DNA of 64,000 bases from an uncultured Lachnospiraceae bacterium (GCA_902776305.1 CACYPS010000003.1:164779-228778), one strand, 5' to 3'; numbered from the stretch's first letter, positions 49,960 through 59,336 are shown. Notes: generated by a model not told the origin, from the sequence alone. Numbers and translations are program-made.

Positions 49960-52473
49960 ATGTACAAAGTCATAAAAAGAGACGGCCAGATCGCGGATTT
50001 CGAGATCAGCAAGATCACAGACGCCATCACAAAGGCTTTTGTGGCGCTTGAAAAGCAGTATCATCCGAGCATTATTGAGCTGATCGCTCTCCACGTAACT
50101 GCTGACTTTGAAAGCAAAATCATCGACGGTCAGATCAATGTCGAGAGTATTCAGGACAGTGTGGAAAAAGTCCTCTCCGAGTCCGGCTACGCAGATGTTG
50201 CGAAAGCATATATTCTGTACCGCAAGCAGCGCGAAAAGGTCCGCAATGTCAACTCCACTCTTCTCGACTATAAAGACCTTATCGATAACTACCTGCAGAT
50301 CAACGACTGGCGCGTCAAAGAGAACTCCACCGTCACATATTCGGTCGGCGGACTGATTCTCTCCAACTCCGGTGCGATCACAGCCAATTACTGGCTCAGC
50401 GAAGTCTATGACGACGAGATCGCCATGGCACACCGCAGTGCGGCCATCCACCTGCATGATCTCTCCATGCTGACAGGTTACTGCGCGGGCTGGAGTCTCA
50501 AGCAGCTGATCATGGAAGGTCTCGGCGGTGTTCCGGGCAAGATTACTTCCTCACCGGCTAATCACCTCTCGACGCTCTGCAACCAGATGGTCAACTTCCT
50601 CGGTATCATGCAGAATGAATGGGCGGGCGCTCAGGCGTTCTCGTCATTCGACACTTACCTGGCTCCGTTCGTCAAAGTCGACAATCTCTCGCAGAAGGAA
50701 GTGAAGCAGTGTGTTCAGTCCTTTATCTACGGTGTCAACACGCCGAGCCGCTGGGGAACACAGGCACCATTTTCCAACATCACTCTTGACTGGGTAGTTC
50801 CGAACGACCTGAAGAACCTTTCAGCCATCGTGGGCGGACGTCATATGAATTTCACATACGGCGACTGCCAGAAAGAAATGGATATGGTCAACAAGGCCTT
50901 CATCGAGATCATGATCGAAGGCGACCACAACGGACGCGGATTCCAGTATCCGATTCCGACCTATTCCATCACGCGCGACTTCGACTGGAGCGACACCGAG
51001 AATAACCGTCTGCTGTTCGAGATGACTGCCAAGTACGGCACACCGTACTTCTCCAACTATATCAATTCCGATATGGAGCCGAGCGACGTGCGCTCTATGT
51101 GCTGCCGTCTCCGCCTCGATCTCCGCGAGCTCAGAAAGAAATCCGGCGGTTTCTTCGGCGCCGGCGAATCGACAGGTTCCATCGGCGTTGTAACGATCAA
51201 CATGCCGAGAATCGCATACCTCGCAAAGGATGAAAAGGATTTCTACCACCGACTCGACGTCCTGATGGATCTCGCTGCCCGCAGCCTGAAGACGAAGCGC
51301 ACGGTCATCACCAAGCTGCTCGAACAGGGGCTGTATCCGTACACAAAGAGATATCTCGGAACATTTGATAACCACTTCTCGACCATCGGACTGATCGGTA
51401 TGAATGAAGTCGGTCTGAATGCCAACTGGCTTCGCGCTGATCTCACCGATGAGCGCACACAGCGTTTCACCCGCGATGTCCTGAACCACATGCGTGAGCG
51501 CCTCTCCGATTATCAGGAGCAGTACGGCGACCTGTACAACCTGGAGGCAACACCGGCTGAGTCCACGACTTACAGATTCGCAAAGCATGACAAGGAACTG
51601 TATCCGGATATTATCACGGCGAACATGAACGGTACGCCGTACTACACCAATTCATCCCACCTTCCGGTCGGCTACACAGAAGATATCTTCTCCGCACTGG
51701 ATATTCAGGATGATCTGCAGACACTGTACACATCCGGAACCGTATTCCACGCCTTCCTCGGCGAGAAACTTCCGGACTGGAAAGCAGCTGCCAATCTCGT
51801 ACGGAAAATCGCAGAGAACTACAAGCTGCCGTACTATACCATGTCCCCGACATATTCCGTCTGCAGGGACCACGGCTATCTTACCGGCGAACAGTTCTCC
51901 TGCCCGATCTGCGGCTGCACTACGGAAGTTTACAGCAGAATCACAGGCTACTATCGTCCGGTTCAGAACTGGAACGACGGTAAGGCCCAGGAATACAAGG
52001 ACCGCAGAGTTTACAATATCGGACGCTCAAGGCTTCTGCACAACGGACCCAATCCGGCACCGGTCGATAAGCCGGCAATGCAGGCTGCCGCAGGCAGTGA
52101 GACTCGCAGCGATGTAAGTTCGGCAAAAGAGCCCGGCAAGACTACCACTGAGGCAGTAAATGCCGCCGCAGATGCACAGCCTGTCAACGTAGTTATGGAT
52201 ACAATTCCGAACGTAGACGCTAGAAATGAGACTCGCAGCTCCGACCCGTCGATCCTGCTCTTTAAGACAACGACCTGCCCGAACTGCAAGGCGGCGACCG
52301 CAATGCTTGACAGTGCAGGCATTCCGTACACGCTGGTCGACGCGTCCGAGCACAAGGATCTGGTGCGCAAGTACAGCGTTATGTCCGCTCCGACTCTGGT
52401 CCTTGTTAAGGGAGACACATACGAGCGTTTCCGCGGCGTTTCCGACATCATGGGCTGGCTGAAGCACAGGTAA
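49960..52473 (+). CDS. nrdD: Anaerobic (class III) ribonucleoside-triphosphate reductase with C-terminal redoxin domain
   Basis: An 837-residue enzyme. An ATP-cone (MYKVIKRDGQIADFEISK, 1-90) precedes the ten-stranded barrel. A zinc site is at CRDHGYL and CPICGC, and the glycyl radical is Gly663 in SRITGYYRPVQNW. A low-complexity linker (about 690-755) leads to a thioredoxin/glutaredoxin-like domain with active site CPNC (Cys773, Cys776) and SAPTLVLVKG. Some class III enzymes are known to take electrons from redoxins instead of formate, and the fused domain may be the built-in donor. ATG 49960 follows AAGGGGGG. Confidence 0.95.
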   Translation: MYKVIKRDGQIADFEISKITDAITKAFVALEKQYHPSIIELIALHVTADFESKIIDGQINVESIQDSVEKVLSESGYADVAKAYILYRKQREKVRNVNSTLLDYKDLIDNYLQINDWRVKENSTVTYSVGGLILSNSGAITANYWLSEVYDDEIAMAHRSAAIHLHDLSMLTGYCAGWSLKQLIMEGLGGVPGKITSSPANHLSTLCNQMVNFLGIMQNEWAGAQAFSSFDTYLAPFVKVDNLSQKEVKQCVQSFIYGVNTPSRWGTQAPFSNITLDWVVPNDLKNLSAIVGGRHMNFTYGDCQKEMDMVNKAFIEIMIEGDHNGRGFQYPIPTYSITRDFDWSDTENNRLLFEMTAKYGTPYFSNYINSDMEPSDVRSMCCRLRLDLRELRKKSGGFFGAGESTGSIGVVTINMPRIAYLAKDEKDFYHRLDVLMDLAARSLKTKRTVITKLLEQGLYPYTKRYLGTFDNHFSTIGLIGMNEVGLNANWLRADLTDERTQRFTRDVLNHMRERLSDYQEQYGDLYNLEATPAESTTYRFAKHDKELYPDIITANMNGTPYYTNSSHLPVGYTEDIFSALDIQDDLQTLYTSGTVFHAFLGEKLPDWKAAANLVRKIAENYKLPYYTMSPTYSVCRDHGYLTGEQFSCPICGCTTEVYSRITGYYRPVQNWNDGKAQEYKDRRVYNIGRSRLLHNGPNPAPVDKPAMQAAAGSETRSDVSSAKEPGKTTTEAVNAAADAQPVNVVMDTIPNVDARNETRSSDPSILLFKTTTCPNCKAATAMLDSAGIPYTLVDASEHKDLVRKYSVMSAPTLVLVKGDTYERFRGVSDIMGWLKHR

Positions 52474-52518
52474 ACAGAACATTCTGAAATCACGAGAATT
52501 CATTGTCTGCGATAAGCT

Positions 52519-52648
52519 TCATTTTCAGCATTCGGCAAAGGCTGTTGACACAGAAATTCATTTTCAGATAAAACAATCAGCTTCCCGCACAGAGTTTACT
52601 GCCGTCATTTTCAGACCGGCGAGAACAGATGTGGGAAGCTTTCTTTAA
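52519..52648 (+). promoter_or_regulatory. Leader region with three 10-base repeats, promoter-like boxes and a terminator hairpin
   Basis: TCATTTTCAG occurs at 52519, 52558 and 52605. TTGACA (52545-52550) lies 16 bases before GATAAA. A stem AGCTTCCC/GGGAAGCT (52579-52640) with a 46-base loop ends in TTCTTT, 20 bases before the TPR gene's ribosome site. It may be the nrdD terminator, or an attenuator in the leader of the next gene. Confidence 0.5.
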
Positions 52649-52664
52649 CTAAAGGAGAAGGAAT

Positions 52665-53504
52665 ATGAGCAGTTTTGGAATACAACCGGAAGATTACCTT
52701 GAACCGCGCTGTCTCCTCTGCGAGGAGCCCTACGGAGTGAAACCTGAAGTCAGGCCCGTCCCGCAGTCGCGTATTGTTGAGAGGCTCAATGAATACATGG
52801 CGCAGCGTGATTATGCCGGAGCCGAGAAACATCTCCTCTATTGGCTGGAGGAGGCAAAACTCGGTCACGACCTGCGAGGACAGCTCATGCTCCGCAATGA
52901 GCTGATCGGACACTACCGCAAAACGGGCGACAAAGAAAAATCTCTTGAAAATGCATTCTCCGCCCTCGGCCTCCTAAGCACACTCGGTCTTGACGGTTCG
53001 CTCAGTTCGGGAACGACATACGTGAATGCGGCGACAGCCTTCAATGCATTTGGCGATCAGGAGAGGTCACAGGTACTATTTGAAAAAGCCAGGAATGTAT
53101 ATGAGTCAATCGAAGGAACAGACAGCGCTCTTCTTGGCGGACTCTATAACAACATGGCATTGAATCTTTTCGCATTGAATCGCTATGACGAAGCGCTCAG
53201 CTTTTATGACAAAGCCTTGCACGCTATGGCAAAGGTGGATAACGGCAGACTGGAACAGGCCATCACATACCTGAACATGGCGGACGTCTATGCGGCGATG
53301 CTAAGTCCCGAAGAAGGCGAGGCTAAAGTCTATGAGTGTCTCGACAAAGCCTATGATCTTCTGATAAACGGTGAACTCCCTGATATGGGTTATTATGCGT
53401 TCGTGTGCGAGAAGTGTGCACCGACGTTTGAATACTATGGATATTTTCTGGCTGCCCAGGATCTGAATGAGCGGGCTGAGATTGGATATAACAGATCGAC
53501 GTGA
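52665..53504 (+). CDS. Tetratricopeptide-repeat protein
   Basis: This 279-residue cytoplasmic all-helical protein has at least three TPR units, for example ALLGGLYNNMALNLFALNRYDEALSFYDKAL and EQAITYLNMADVYAAM. The N-terminus carries CLLCEEP, a possible metal site. It is followed 127 bases later by a DUF4037 gene, and the two seem to form a unit behind the same leader. TPR proteins bind partners, so it may be a scaffold for the nucleotidyltransferase-like neighbour; that is inference. AAAGGAGAAGG precedes the ATG. Confidence 0.82.
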   Translation: MSSFGIQPEDYLEPRCLLCEEPYGVKPEVRPVPQSRIVERLNEYMAQRDYAGAEKHLLYWLEEAKLGHDLRGQLMLRNELIGHYRKTGDKEKSLENAFSALGLLSTLGLDGSLSSGTTYVNAATAFNAFGDQERSQVLFEKARNVYESIEGTDSALLGGLYNNMALNLFALNRYDEALSFYDKALHAMAKVDNGRLEQAITYLNMADVYAAMLSPEEGEAKVYECLDKAYDLLINGELPDMGYYAFVCEKCAPTFEYYGYFLAAQDLNERAEIGYNRST

Positions 53505-53631
53505 AGTCAATATTCTGAGACGGAAACCTCCTGAATGAACAAATCTGCGAACAGTACATCTACCTCTGATTCGGATCAGAGGACGATGTGAGCTGCGATT
53601 GAATCATGATAATAAAGAAATGAGGATAGAT

Positions 53632-54576
53632 ATGAAAGGGTTGGAACTGTCCGAACAGTACTACGAAACATACGGAAAAGCGATGCTCCGGGAACAGTTC
53701 CCGGAACTTCTGCCTTATCTCGCCGCCGGGCTGACCGGAAGCGGCTCGGAATGCTTCGGCTATGACGATGAAATCTCCCGCGATCACGATTTTGAACCGG
53801 GGTTTTGTCTCTTTCTGCCGGATGAAGACATTGTCGACAGGCGCACGGCTTTCAGACTTGAGCGAGCCTATGCAAAGCTTCCGAAAGAATTCATGGGGCT
53901 CAGGCGTTCCCTGGTTCAACCGGTAGGAGGGGCAAGGCACGGAGTCTTGAGGATCTCAGACTATTTTGAGGAAAAAATCGGAAACCGGACCGGCGAGCTG
54001 ACCAATATGGAGTGGTTGTCCCTCTCGGAATCCTACCTGGCCGAAGCGGTGAACGGAAAGATTTTTTTCGATAATTTCGGAGAAGTGTCGAGGATTCGCC
54101 AAAAGCTGTCATGCTATCCGGAGGACGTGAGAAGAAAAAAACTGGCCGGACATCTGCTTCTTATGGCTCAGTCCGGCCAGTATAACTATCTCCGCTGTAT
54201 CCGCCACGGCGAGCAGGCTGCTGCACAGCTTGCCGTCACAGAGTATGTAAAGAGCGCTATGGCTGTCATTTTCCTCCTGAACAAGACATATCAGCCATAT
54301 TACAAGTGGAGCTTCAGAGCTATGCGCGCTCTGCCGAAGCTAAGGGTTAACGCACCTCTCATGGAGTGGCTCATCACGACGAACAATGAACCGTCGATGC
54401 AGGAAGAAAAATCCGCTGTCATCGAGGGGATTGCACAGGATATCGCAGATGAGCTGCATGCGCAGGGGCTGACAGAGGCGGTCTGCGACGATCTCGAAAA
54501 GCATGCCTACTCGGTCAATGACGGCATCCGGGACGGGCAGCTTCGAAATATGCACGTATTGTCGGCAATTCGCTGA
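53632..54576 (+). CDS. DUF4037 nucleotidyltransferase-like protein
   Basis: A 314-residue protein with the DUF4037 motif GSGSECFGYDDEISRDHDF at about 37-55, a nucleotidyltransferase-type GS(x)nDxD site, followed by a helical half. The family lies in the nucleotidyltransferase superfamily and has no assigned reaction. ATG 53632 is six bases after GAGG; a frame from 53599 is longer but lacks a site. It follows the TPR gene. Confidence 0.82.
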   Translation: MKGLELSEQYYETYGKAMLREQFPELLPYLAAGLTGSGSECFGYDDEISRDHDFEPGFCLFLPDEDIVDRRTAFRLERAYAKLPKEFMGLRRSLVQPVGGARHGVLRISDYFEEKIGNRTGELTNMEWLSLSESYLAEAVNGKIFFDNFGEVSRIRQKLSCYPEDVRRKKLAGHLLLMAQSGQYNYLRCIRHGEQAAAQLAVTEYVKSAMAVIFLLNKTYQPYYKWSFRAMRALPKLRVNAPLMEWLITTNNEPSMQEEKSAVIEGIAQDIADELHAQGLTEAVCDDLEKHAYSVNDGIRDGQLRNMHVLSAIR

Positions 54577-54584
54577 CATAATTG

Positions 54585-54607
54585 CGCGGGGAACAAGTTT
54601 CCCCGCG
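54585..54607 (+). terminator. Terminator after the DUF4037 gene
   Basis: CGCGGGGAA pairs with TTCCCCGCG over CAAGT, followed by TTTCGCTTTC. Confidence 0.8.
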
Positions 54608-54735
54608 TTTCGCTTTCATTGCCTCGAAAGAAAAGCATGTACCGACGCTGCAATCGATACGCTGTAAGACGAACATGTAGCAGCGTTATTCCAAGCGTTG
54701 CCGCGAAAGACGATACTGCACCGTCATTTCAACAA

Positions 54736-54903
54736 TCAGTGCTCATAAAATTCCATAGAGCCATAGTACGCAAGCAGATCAATAATCTTTTCAAGTTCCG
54801 GGCCCGTGAGACCTGTCTTCTCTGCGACAACATCCGCATCTTTGGCACGCAGCCCCTCATCAAAGAGGTCAGAAGCCAGTTTCGCCGCCTGTTTTTCTGT
54901 CAT
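54736..54903 (-). CDS. Small helical protein, 55 residues, unknown function
   Basis: Starts MTEKQAAKLASDLFDEG at ATG 54903, seven bases after AAAGGAGGA, so translation is likely. It is acidic and helical with KTGLTGPELEKIIDLLAYYG, which looks like a small winged-helix or three-helix fold. It is 19 bases behind the dipeptidase gene and probably cotranscribed. The longer frame to 54942 would overlap that gene. I do not recognise a family. Confidence 0.68.
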   Translation of the reverse strand: MTEKQAAKLASDLFDEGLRAKDADVVAEKTGLTGPELEKIIDLLAYYGSMEFYEH

Positions 54904-54922
54904 AGTTATCCTCCTTTTCCGA

Positions 54923-56407
54923 TTACGCGTCGGAGCGCGCAAAACCGTTCTTCATGCCCATACTCGCCGCGTAGAGCACTTTTGAGAGCAGTTCCTGTGT
55001 CTTCTCGGCAGCGAAATCAGCCATGCGCTGATTCGCCTCCTGAAGGCACTGAACGATCTGACTCTCATCTTCCTTCATTTTAGCGTCTGCCTTACCGTCC
55101 GTTTCTGCCAGGAACCTCTGCCCCTCGGCATGCATCGCATTCTGATATCTCTCCACATGTATCGAGCATTCCGCAAAATGCGCATCCGCCAGAGCCCCGA
55201 TCATACGGTTGCACCAGTAAAAATTATCTGTCGTTACGCAAGACCCTGTCGCTGACAGATATGCGGGTGTAGACGCAATATTTGCATAAAACGGCACAAA
55301 TGCATTGAATACATTCGAACCCATCGCAATCCACTGGACCGCCATGAATTCATCCGGCATATACGGTCTTAATTGAGTGCACGAGACAAAATTGTTCCGG
55401 TTGACACCGATCGGACGATACTTTCCGCGCCCGGTCATAGTTTTGCCGTAAGGATCATACTCTGTTCCCTGGAAATGTGACGAAAGTACATACTTCACAT
55501 CTTCTACCGTTACTTTTCTCTCAGGGACAAGGCTCCATGGAAGGTCGTCCGATTCCGGCGTGAAATCGGCGTTCCCGCCATCCCAGACATATGTATCCGG
55601 GTTCAGATATCGCTCCATATACCACGCTCTCGGTGTGTTATAGATATGATCCGCGTCGGACCTGCTTCCGAGTGCTCCCCGCACATCAAATGCAGCATCC
55701 TTCTCTAACGTATCCTCCTCATCGTCCGGATCGCGCATCGTCACATCCAGGTGATTTCTCCTCAGGAATTCTATCACATCTGCGGAGCACATATGATTTT
55801 TCCGTTTTCCGAATGCATCTCTCATATCGAACCGGTCGATTCCCTGCTGGTTCGGCATGACAACATATTCCTCGTCCGGCACGCGCTTCGCGATCCAGTG
55901 ATGTCCCCCGATTGTCTCCATCCACCAGATCTCGCTGACATCCTGAAAACCTACACCGTTCATCTCATAGGTTCCGTACTTCTCGAGGAGCTGTCCCAGA
56001 CGAACGACCCCTTCCCGCGCGCTGTGGATATATGGGAGCACAATGGTCACCAGATCTTCCTCCCCTATTCCGCCTTTGACCAGAGGATCTGCGCCGAGAA
56101 CTCGCGCGTTGGAAGTGATGGTTTCCGTGGCAGTCATCGCTACATTGCAGGTATTGATGCCGGCCTCCCCCCATATTCCCTCATCAGGGAGCGCATTCGG
56201 CACCGCTGTGTACCGCATGGGATCATCCGGAAGGTCGATCTCGACCTTCGAGATAACGGATTTATAATGTCTCGGCTGCTCCTCCGGCGTGACCACGATG
56301 AATTTTTTGGGAGTGAATTCACCGGACGGAGAATCCTCGTTCCTCGCCATGAGCGTTGAGCCGTCATAAGATGCTTTTTTACCTACAAGTATTGTTGTAC
56401 AGGGCAT
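54923..56407 (-). CDS. C69 family dipeptidase
   Basis: A 494-residue N-terminal-nucleophile hydrolase. MPC at the N-terminus gives Cys3 as the expected nucleophile; TTILVGKKASYDGSTLMARN and the following NED match PepD/C69 enzymes. Conserved blocks WGEAGINTCNVAMTATETI and WWMETIGGHHWIAKRV are present. It cleaves a broad range of dipeptides in the cytoplasm; there is no signal peptide. It is followed by the 55-residue gene and preceded by a GNAT gene in the same direction. Confidence 0.93.
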   Translation of the reverse strand: MPCTTILVGKKASYDGSTLMARNEDSPSGEFTPKKFIVVTPEEQPRHYKSVISKVEIDLPDDPMRYTAVPNALPDEGIWGEAGINTCNVAMTATETITSNARVLGADPLVKGGIGEEDLVTIVLPYIHSAREGVVRLGQLLEKYGTYEMNGVGFQDVSEIWWMETIGGHHWIAKRVPDEEYVVMPNQQGIDRFDMRDAFGKRKNHMCSADVIEFLRRNHLDVTMRDPDDEEDTLEKDAAFDVRGALGSRSDADHIYNTPRAWYMERYLNPDTYVWDGGNADFTPESDDLPWSLVPERKVTVEDVKYVLSSHFQGTEYDPYGKTMTGRGKYRPIGVNRNNFVSCTQLRPYMPDEFMAVQWIAMGSNVFNAFVPFYANIASTPAYLSATGSCVTTDNFYWCNRMIGALADAHFAECSIHVERYQNAMHAEGQRFLAETDGKADAKMKEDESQIVQCLQEANQRMADFAAEKTQELLSKVLYAASMGMKNGFARSDA

Positions 56408-56424
56408 GTCGATCTCCTTCCTGT

Positions 56425-57207
56425 CTAATCCTGTAATTGTCTCGTCGTCAGTTCAGCCCACGCCGGTCTGAACCCCGATGCTATTGCTACATTCTGTGAG
56501 AGCATGTGAGATGTCGCTGTTCCGTAATAGGGGACACGGTCATGCTTCAGAATCTCGTCTCTGAGCCTTGTGACAAGTATCTTCCCGATACCCAGGCCCC
56601 TCGCCTCGGGCAGGACATCTATTCCGATCTGCCAGAACATAGCGCTGTCTGCGCTTGCTCCTGCCATCCCGAGGATATCATCGCCTCGGAATGCTGCAAC
56701 GCCGATGATATCCGGTGCGGTCTCACAAAAAGAATAAGCGTTTTTAAAACGAGAGTCGCCGCGGAATGCCTCGATCTCGGTGCCTTGATAAAGGCGAAAA
56801 TCAAAATCATGTTCCCGTTGTGTGCCGCAGGAATTTCCTGCCGTACTCTCAAGGACCTCATCTTTCGGCACAAAAAAAGGATGTATCTTATCCAGACAAT
56901 AGCCGTATTCCTCCAGCTTGCGGTCCAGCACGCGCATATTAGCCGGTTCCATGTACCATGAACCCTCGTCATTTTCGTACATGGACCGGCACCACTCCAC
57001 GATCCTCTCGTCACCGGTAAACATCAATTTATTGCGGAAAGAAACCACTTTCAGAAAGGTCACCGGTTTTTCTTCAAACCTGCGCCTTCCCTCAAGCGGC
57101 ACGTATACATGGAACTGATTTTTTCTGTCCGCCGCTTCGGCCGGCGTACAGCAATAATCCAAAGCAAGCTGATCATAAAGTCGCTGTTTCAAGTCACTGG
57201 GCTGCAT
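56425..57207 (-). CDS. GNAT family N-acetyltransferase
   Basis: This 260-residue protein has a C-terminal acetyl-CoA-binding motif WQIGIDVLPEARGLGIGKILVTRLRDEIL (motif A with RGLGIGK) at about 190-218. The N-terminal half, with VYVPLEGRRRFEEKP and a cysteine-containing central part, is not a standard GNAT and may bind the substrate. ATG 57207 follows GGAGGAC; the longer frame to 57309 spans the upstream terminator. A TATAAT reads on the minus strand at 57238-57243. The substrate is unknown. Confidence 0.83.
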   Translation of the reverse strand: MQPSDLKQRLYDQLALDYCCTPAEAADRKNQFHVYVPLEGRRRFEEKPVTFLKVVSFRNKLMFTGDERIVEWCRSMYENDEGSWYMEPANMRVLDRKLEEYGYCLDKIHPFFVPKDEVLESTAGNSCGTQREHDFDFRLYQGTEIEAFRGDSRFKNAYSFCETAPDIIGVAAFRGDDILGMAGASADSAMFWQIGIDVLPEARGLGIGKILVTRLRDEILKHDRVPYYGTATSHMLSQNVAIASGFRPAWAELTTRQLQD

Positions 57208-57248
57208 TTGTGTCCTCCGTTTGTCTGGTTGTGAATGATTATAATACA

Positions 57249-57297
57249 AAAAAGCCATTTTCCCACCGCAAACGTCCTGCGATGAAAAATGGCTTTT
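57249..57297 (-). terminator. Terminator of the anti-sigma-like gene
   Basis: AAAAAGCCATTTT and AAAAATGGCTTTT pair over a 23-base loop; on the minus strand it ends in a run of six T. Confidence 0.85.
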
Positions 57298-57305
57298 CGA
57301 TGAAA

Positions 57306-57716
57306 TCATATATTCTTCCTGATTGTCAGAATATTGCTGCCATTCTTATATTCATAGCGCACATCTTCCATATTTTTCTTGACCATATAAATACCCAGTC
57401 CGCCGATCTGCCGCTCATCCGAAGATAACGAGATGTCAGGGTCCTTTTTGGCCAGCGGATCATAGGGCTTTCCGTTATCGATAAATGTAATTGAAACTGA
57501 GAGAGGATCATCATTGACTTCTATCTCCAGTTTCACCCAGCCGATTTCAGGATCGTATGCATACTGCGCTATATTAACATATAATTCCTCAACTGCCACA
57601 TCGAGATGCGTCTTCTGTCTTACAGGACAGTTGAGTCTCTCCAACTGTTCATCAACAAAAGCAAGGACCTCCTCCAGATTTTCTATTTTAGCTTCAATCG
57701 TCAGTTCCTTCATCAC
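57306..57716 (-). CDS. Anti-sigma-factor-type ATP-binding protein (HATPase, RsbW-like)
   Basis: A 136-residue GHKL-fold protein with the N-box HLDVAVEELYVNIAQYAY (about 41-58), the G1 motif FIDNGKPYDPL and the G2 motif RQIGGLGIYMVKKNM. Such proteins bind or phosphorylate anti-sigma antagonists, or act as sensor outputs. No antagonist or sigma gene is next to it; it is a single-gene unit between repeats and a terminator. Confidence 0.88.
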   Translation of the reverse strand: MMKELTIEAKIENLEEVLAFVDEQLERLNCPVRQKTHLDVAVEELYVNIAQYAYDPEIGWVKLEIEVNDDPLSVSITFIDNGKPYDPLAKKDPDISLSSDERQIGGLGIYMVKKNMEDVRYEYKNGSNILTIRKNI

Positions 57717-57785
57717 AGCTTCCCCTTTCCGCCGGAGTTGTTGAATTATTAATAATTTATTATACCATCACCGGGGTAGATTAAT

Positions 57786-57926
57786 CAAGAACGCCTCGGC
57801 GTTCTTGCCGCACCGTGCATGATACGAAGCACCTTCCTTAGTGCGCGGCTGCGATCCGCCGTGCCTAAGCATGCGTAACAATGCTCCGGTGGAGCATTGT
57901 GTAGCGGAGGCCTTTAATCTCCGCTA
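57786..57926. repeat. Structured intergenic repeat, family 1, copy D, with two extra hairpins
   Basis: The palindrome (arms CAAGAACGCC/GGCGTTCTTG, centre TC) is at 57786-57807, followed by a 70-base segment nearly identical to 14894-14964. Then come CAATGCTCC-GGT-GGAGCATTG (57879-57899) and TAGCGGAG/CTCCGCTA (57902-57926). It occupies the space behind the MATE gene and may terminate it. Confidence 0.8.
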
Positions 57927-57962
57927 TAGCCGAATCATCTGCGCTCAATCGGCGGTCGTCCC

Positions 57963-59300
57963 TCAGGATTTCCGGTACACTTTTCTTTGTTGGACCGTGA
58001 AATAATAGCCGTATTCGAACAGCGACATAATGATCCATCCCAATGCAGATCCCCATGCTTCTCCCCGAATACCGATGTTCGGCACGAGAAGGAACACCAT
58101 GATTGTCCGCACAGATATCTGAATGACGGTGCAGATGAGTGTCATTGTCATCTGACCCATTCCCCTGAAATATCCCTGAATAGCATTCGTCCAGTACGGC
58201 AGAATGAACATGAACGCCTTGATAGACAGGTAGGATACACCGATCGCGATCATCTGCTCACCGCCCTTCGCCGGTGCGAAAAGCTTCATGAGCGGTTCTC
58301 TGCACACGAAGACAAGAAACGTAATGATCGGGCAGTATACAAATCCGATCATGATTCCCTTCCACAGCGATTCCTTTGTGCGTTCCATGTTTCCGGCACC
58401 GAGATTCTGCGCAGTACAGGTCATAATGCTGTGTCCGACGCTCTGCCCCGGAATTCTGGCAAAGTCCTCGATGCGGCATGCGGCGTTGAATGCGGAAATC
58501 ACGTAGACGCCCTGCAGATTAATGACACTCTGGATCAACAGTTTTCCGATCGGCTGACATGCCTGCTGGAGCGCTGTGACAAGGCCGCTCTTTAATATTA
58601 TACGCAGCATCTTTGTATCAAGAACAAGTTCCTTGCGTCGAATCTGCAAAACAGGAATATGCCTGTAAACATAAATATAACATAGAATCGCTGAAATGCC
58701 TTCCGCAAGGGCAGTCGCGATTCCCGCTCCCACAACACCCCATCGGAAACCGAATATGAAGAGGACATCCATCAGCGCATTCAACACAGATGCTATGCCG
58801 ACAAATATGACCGGCGTTTTTGCATCCCCTACTGCCCTTAGGGCGTTTGACATAATGTTATATTGAAACGTAAAGATACATCCGATAAATATGATGCGGG
58901 TGTACGCGGTTGCAGATGCAAGGATATCTTTGGGAACATTTAACATCTCAAGTATCTGCCCGGAGAAAAGCACGCCTAACAGCAGTACCGCAAGAGACGC
59001 CATCGTCCCGAAAATAATCGTAGTCGAAAGGGCTCTCTTCACCTTCTCATTATCTCCTGCACCAAAGTACCTGCCCATGAGAACAGACGCGCCTATACCG
59101 ATTCCTGAGATGCTTAGTATAATAATGGTCGACACCGGCTCCGAGACGCTGACAGCCCCGAGGCCGTATACGCCGACCCCTTTGCTCACTATAATCGAAT
59201 CGACCGCATTATAAGTCAGCTGCAGGATATTCCCCATTATCAGTGGGACTGCGGTCGAAAGCAGATGCCCGTATATATTTCCTTCGGTCATTTTTCGCAT
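57963..59300 (-). CDS. MATE family efflux transporter
   Basis: A 445-residue protein with 12 membrane helices in two homologous halves. It begins EGNIYGHLLSTAVPLIMGNI and has the MATE segments LQLTYNAVDSIIVSKG, GASVLMGRYFGAGD and ALRAVGDAKTPVIF. MATE proteins export drugs or cationic metabolites with sodium or protons. I prefer ATG 59300 with AGGATTG upstream; the longer frame (59327) begins inside the terminator of the racemase gene. Its substrate is unknown. Confidence 0.9.
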   Translation of the reverse strand: MRKMTEGNIYGHLLSTAVPLIMGNILQLTYNAVDSIIVSKGVGVYGLGAVSVSEPVSTIIILSISGIGIGASVLMGRYFGAGDNEKVKRALSTTIIFGTMASLAVLLLGVLFSGQILEMLNVPKDILASATAYTRIIFIGCIFTFQYNIMSNALRAVGDAKTPVIFVGIASVLNALMDVLFIFGFRWGVVGAGIATALAEGISAILCYIYVYRHIPVLQIRRKELVLDTKMLRIILKSGLVTALQQACQPIGKLLIQSVINLQGVYVISAFNAACRIEDFARIPGQSVGHSIMTCTAQNLGAGNMERTKESLWKGIMIGFVYCPIITFLVFVCREPLMKLFAPAKGGEQMIAIGVSYLSIKAFMFILPYWTNAIQGYFRGMGQMTMTLICTVIQISVRTIMVFLLVPNIGIRGEAWGSALGWIIMSLFEYGYYFTVQQRKVYRKS

Positions 59301-59336
59301 AATACAATCCTGCCTCTTTCCTGACATACAGAAAGA

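Noticed and set aside
50821-51588. A 255-codon minus-strand frame inside nrdD
   Set aside because: Shadow of the conserved nrdD coding sequence; low-complexity and without family motifs.
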